A stretch of 64,000 nt of DNA, from positions 32,941,987-33,005,986 of the forward strand of contig JAFMSR010000014.1 in assembly GCA_022818135.1 (NCBI GenBank), in the 5' to 3' direction. Position 1 is the stretch's first letter; every line of letters starts with the position of its first letter. This DNA comes from Saxidomus purpurata. Lineage: Eukaryota > Mollusca > Bivalvia > Venerida > Veneridae. A program made the translations under genes and the position numbers. The notes beneath the pieces are model-generated. The model was not told the DNA's origin, ran no database searches, and worked only from the letters and a program-made list of their open reading frames with translations. Of this stretch, positions 61,203 through 64,000 are shown in pieces.

Positions 61203-62293
61203 ACAAGAGGGCCAAGATGGTCCTATATCGCTCACCTTGGTACAAGTCCACTAGCCTGGTGGAAGATCACTAGACAATGTTATATACCAAATAGGTTTTC
61301 CTATGTACATCTTTGTAAAACAAATGACACCCCCCCAGGGAAGGCCAATTTTGACCCCAGGGGCTGAAATTGAACAAACTTTGAAGAGGTCTACTAGGCA
61401 ATGCTACATGTCAAATATCTAAGCTCTAGGCCTTGGGGTTTCAGAGATTAAGATTTTAAAGTTTTCCTTATATTAGCCTATGTAAAACTAAGTGAACCCC
61501 CATGCTGGGTCAATTTTGATCCGGGGGTCATAAAAAGATTTTTACATTTTTTCCTATATTAGCCTATGTAAAAAATAGTGACACCCCGGGCAAGGTCAAT
61601 TTTGATCCCAGGGACATAATTTGAACAATCTTGGTAGAGGTCCACTAGACAATGCTACATGCCAAATATCTAAGCTCTAGGCCTTGTGGTTTCAGAGAAG
61701 AAGGTTTTTAAAGTTTTTCCTATATAAGCCTATGCAAAACTAAGTGACCACCCACGCGGGGTCAATTTTGATCCGGGGGTCATAATTTGTAAAATCTTGG
61801 TAGAGGTCCACTAGCCAATGCTACATGCCAAATATCTAAGCTCTAAGCCTTGTGGTTTCAGAGAAGAAGATTTTTAAAGATTTTCCTATATAAGCCTATG
61901 CAAAACTAAGTGACCACCCACGCGGGGTCAATTTTGACCCGGGGGTCATAATTTGAACAATCTTGGTAGAGGTCCACTAGACAATGCTACAGGCCAAATA
62001 TCTAAGCTCTAGGCCTTGTGGTTTCAAAGAAGAAGATTAAAAGTTTTTCTATTTGTTGCCATAGCAACCAGAGTTCTGCATGGAATCGAATTGAAAAATT
62101 GAAAAACTTTGATAGAGCTTCATGCAATAATACTGCAAGTTTCTCAATTGGCAAAGTGGTTTCAGAGGAGATGTCGTTTGAAGGAAATGGTGGTAGGACG
62201 GACGGACGGACGGACAGACAGACAGACAGACGGACAGACGGACGGTATGCGATCATAGTAGCTCACTCTGGCACCCTGTGCCAGGTGAGCTAA
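61203..62293. mobile_element. Tandem-core element, copy 2 of the GCTCACCTG family
   Basis: It opens AGAGGGCCAAGATGG and CTATATCGCTCACCT. Tandem units 166 bp apart are marked by 'atgctaca' at 61652, 61818 and 61984, with an earlier one at 61401. The unit phrases are 'ccaaatatctaagctctagg', 'gtggtttcagagaagaag', 'cctatataagcctatg' and 'ggtcaattttgatcc'. The terminal block has 'gttctgcatggaatcgaatt' and 'agatgtcgtttgaaggaa', then a GGAC/AGAC run (62195-62243), 'tagctcactctggcac' and CAGGTGAGCTAATAAAA. It is better kept than the 26.6-kb copy, so probably younger. It has no protein. Confidence 0.85.
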
Positions 62294-63931
62294 TAAAAAT
62301 ATATGAGTTTGTGTAATTATGTAGAGTTTAAGCGTTTACTGAGAACCAAGTATGGGTAAGATACATTCATCTACATTGTTATAAGGCCGTCGTCGGCGAC
62401 CCGGCAGGCGGCCTGCGGACCGTTACAGAGCAATATTGACCACTTTTTCTTTAGTGAGCGGATCAAAAGTAACCGAAGTATCAATTACCTATGCACATGC
62501 TTAACTGGATGGTCAATGTCAACGATCACATTGTCTGAGGGCGTGAAAGATTGCGTTAGTCATTGTTAGTAAGATTTTCTCATTATATCAACAGCTGAGA
62601 ATCTATTTCGGCTCTTAAGCCCGATATCACTGACCTAGCGCTGTAATCAAATATTCCCCTAAAATTACATTAATAATCCACAGTTCCCATTCATAAGATT
62701 CTACAACAGGCCATATCTCTGTAATCTACATGTTTCTGTCAAAAGTGAAACAATGTTTTTCGCACGATGCTCATTCATTAATGGGAAAGTGACATGAACT
62801 ATCGGCATATATATGTTGATTGACAGCCCAAGAAATACCATCTTTAACAACAATCAATTAATGCCTTATAATCAACTTCCCGTAGGAGTTTTGTATTTCT
62901 CAAGAGAGTGTTGTACGAAGCTTATCAATGAGACGATGTACTCGTTGACTTACGTGTGTCAAAATACTCGTTTATTTTAGTGCTACTTCTATTTAGCCGG
63001 TCTGATAGAATATCATCACAATATAGCTCACAATACAAGAGGATAAACATTTGAGAAATGTGAGAGTTATAGCTGCTCGTTCACAGCGGTAATAAATTCC
63101 CTAAAATGATATACTAGCACTTAAAACACCAAATATACAAGTAACTGCTAGAAACAACAACGCAATTAAACATTTAAATAGCAATTTGATCAAATATGTT
63201 TAGAAGATGTTGGTGAGTTTGATTTGATCTGATTTGAGTAGTAGGGTATGCCTCTTTAATCTTATACGGAAGACTTTCCATTTCTACTAAAATAAATATA
63301 AAGCATTCATTAGAGGAAACACAGTGTTTAAGGAATACATTATTAGTTGTACATACTCCGTGGTACATTTTGTATTTCGTTTTCCTTCTAACAGTAAAAT
63401 ATAAGGTTAACTCAGGAATAAATGTTACAGTAGAAAAATACTATATCATCAGAGAATTGCTTTAGAGATAACAGCATATAATTTATGTCCTCCTTCGAAA
63501 CCTTCTCCCGCTAAGAATAGTTGATATAAATAACCTGGTGATCAATTAACACTAATTACACGCTAGATGCAATCGCTGTATCTACTTCTGTGCAAATGTT
63601 TCTTAGAACATTTTATTTAGTTGCACTTGAACGGGCAATTGAGTTCGAAACGATTTAAGTATGAACTACAGCTAAGTGCATCATACTCCATTTCGTCAAA
63701 ATATTAAAAAAGTGAAACGGATTTGAAAATTAGGCACAGTTTCAAACACGAGCATATATTCAAATATAAGTCAAGCATACTGAAGTGAAACAGACACAAC
63801 AATAATAACAAATGCATGAGTACGCAATTAAATTCCCCTCGCCAACCATTACAGTGTATAGGGTCACGTATTTATTTTGACATTCTGGCACCGTATTCAT
63901 TAAATGATTTGTAAAATGTGTTTTCCAAATG
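62294..63931. other. No gene seen; GC-rich patch and a lone TTAA-family end
   Basis: 62385-62425 is a GC-rich patch with imperfect palindromes (GGCCGTCGTCGGCGACC). GGGTATGCCTCTTTAA at 63244-63259 is a terminus of the TTAA miniature family without a visible partner. The remainder is AT-rich and unremarkable. Confidence 0.45.
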
Positions 63932-64000
63932 CGTGACATCTATAATTGATACTGACTGTCTGTTTGCTGCCGTGACATCTATAATTGATACTGATTGTCT
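63932..64000. repeat. Start of a 39-bp tandem repeat at the window edge
   Basis: CGTGACATCTATAATTGATA begins at 63932 and again at 63971, giving a 39-bp period with one difference in the second copy. The array may continue past the window. Confidence 0.7.

Overview
This window is nuclear DNA of an animal, and it reads as a bivalve mollusc. It is AT-rich, has one clear protein gene in 64 kb, and is full of short non-autonomous repeats. Several repeats combine tandem cores of about 145-170 bp, a GGAC/ACGG tetranucleotide run and a GC-rich end. That plan resembles the bivalve 'pearl' and satellite-like elements as I remember them. The species cannot be named from the sequence alone.

The only intact gene I can support lies on the minus strand at 8707-10173. 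It is an intronless 488-residue rhodopsin-family receptor, best matched to the invertebrate D1-like dopamine receptors (Dop1R2/DAMB/INDR group). An in-frame stop ten codons before its ATG and a full set of seven-helix landmarks argue that the coding sequence is complete. The two other recognisable protein-coding traces are dead LINE reverse-transcriptase tails: 4498-5173 (plus strand, frame-shifted) and 50634-51420 (minus strand, with an AAT-repeat tail). A 204-codon open frame at 37616-38230 (minus) is longer than expected by chance, but its duplicated counterpart carries a stop, so I do not call it a gene.

Layout. 0.6-3.3 kb: several copies of a TTAA-ended miniature element. 5.6-6.9 kb: a 1.3 kb foldback element with arms of about 560 bp. 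7.6 kb: a tRNA-like SINE or pseudogene head. 8.1-10.2 kb: the receptor and a second type of TTAA element downstream of it. 13.5-15.0 kb: a hairpin, then a tandem-core element. 18.8-19.4 kb: paired foldback repeats. 23.4-27.6 kb: three tandem-core elements. 30.2-30.7 kb: a 49-bp minisatellite. 33.3-34.5 kb: a foldback element with terminal inverted repeats and a perfect 9-bp target duplication, Mutator-like. 39.7-41.1 kb and 55.1-55.8 kb: two copies of a TGACCTTGACC-rich element. 61.2-62.3 kb: a second copy of the 26.6 kb element.

The least expected structure is large-scale. Blocks at 22.7-33.0 kb recur in the same order at 37.1-43.9 kb, and a further block (35.4-36.6 kb) recurs about four times, out to 58 kb. 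This looks like an old, decayed tandem duplication with a unit of roughly 11-14 kb, in which each copy later took different transposon insertions. I found no recognisable gene in the unit. It is either the remains of a tandem locus, a source of noncoding RNA, or an unidentified large repeat.
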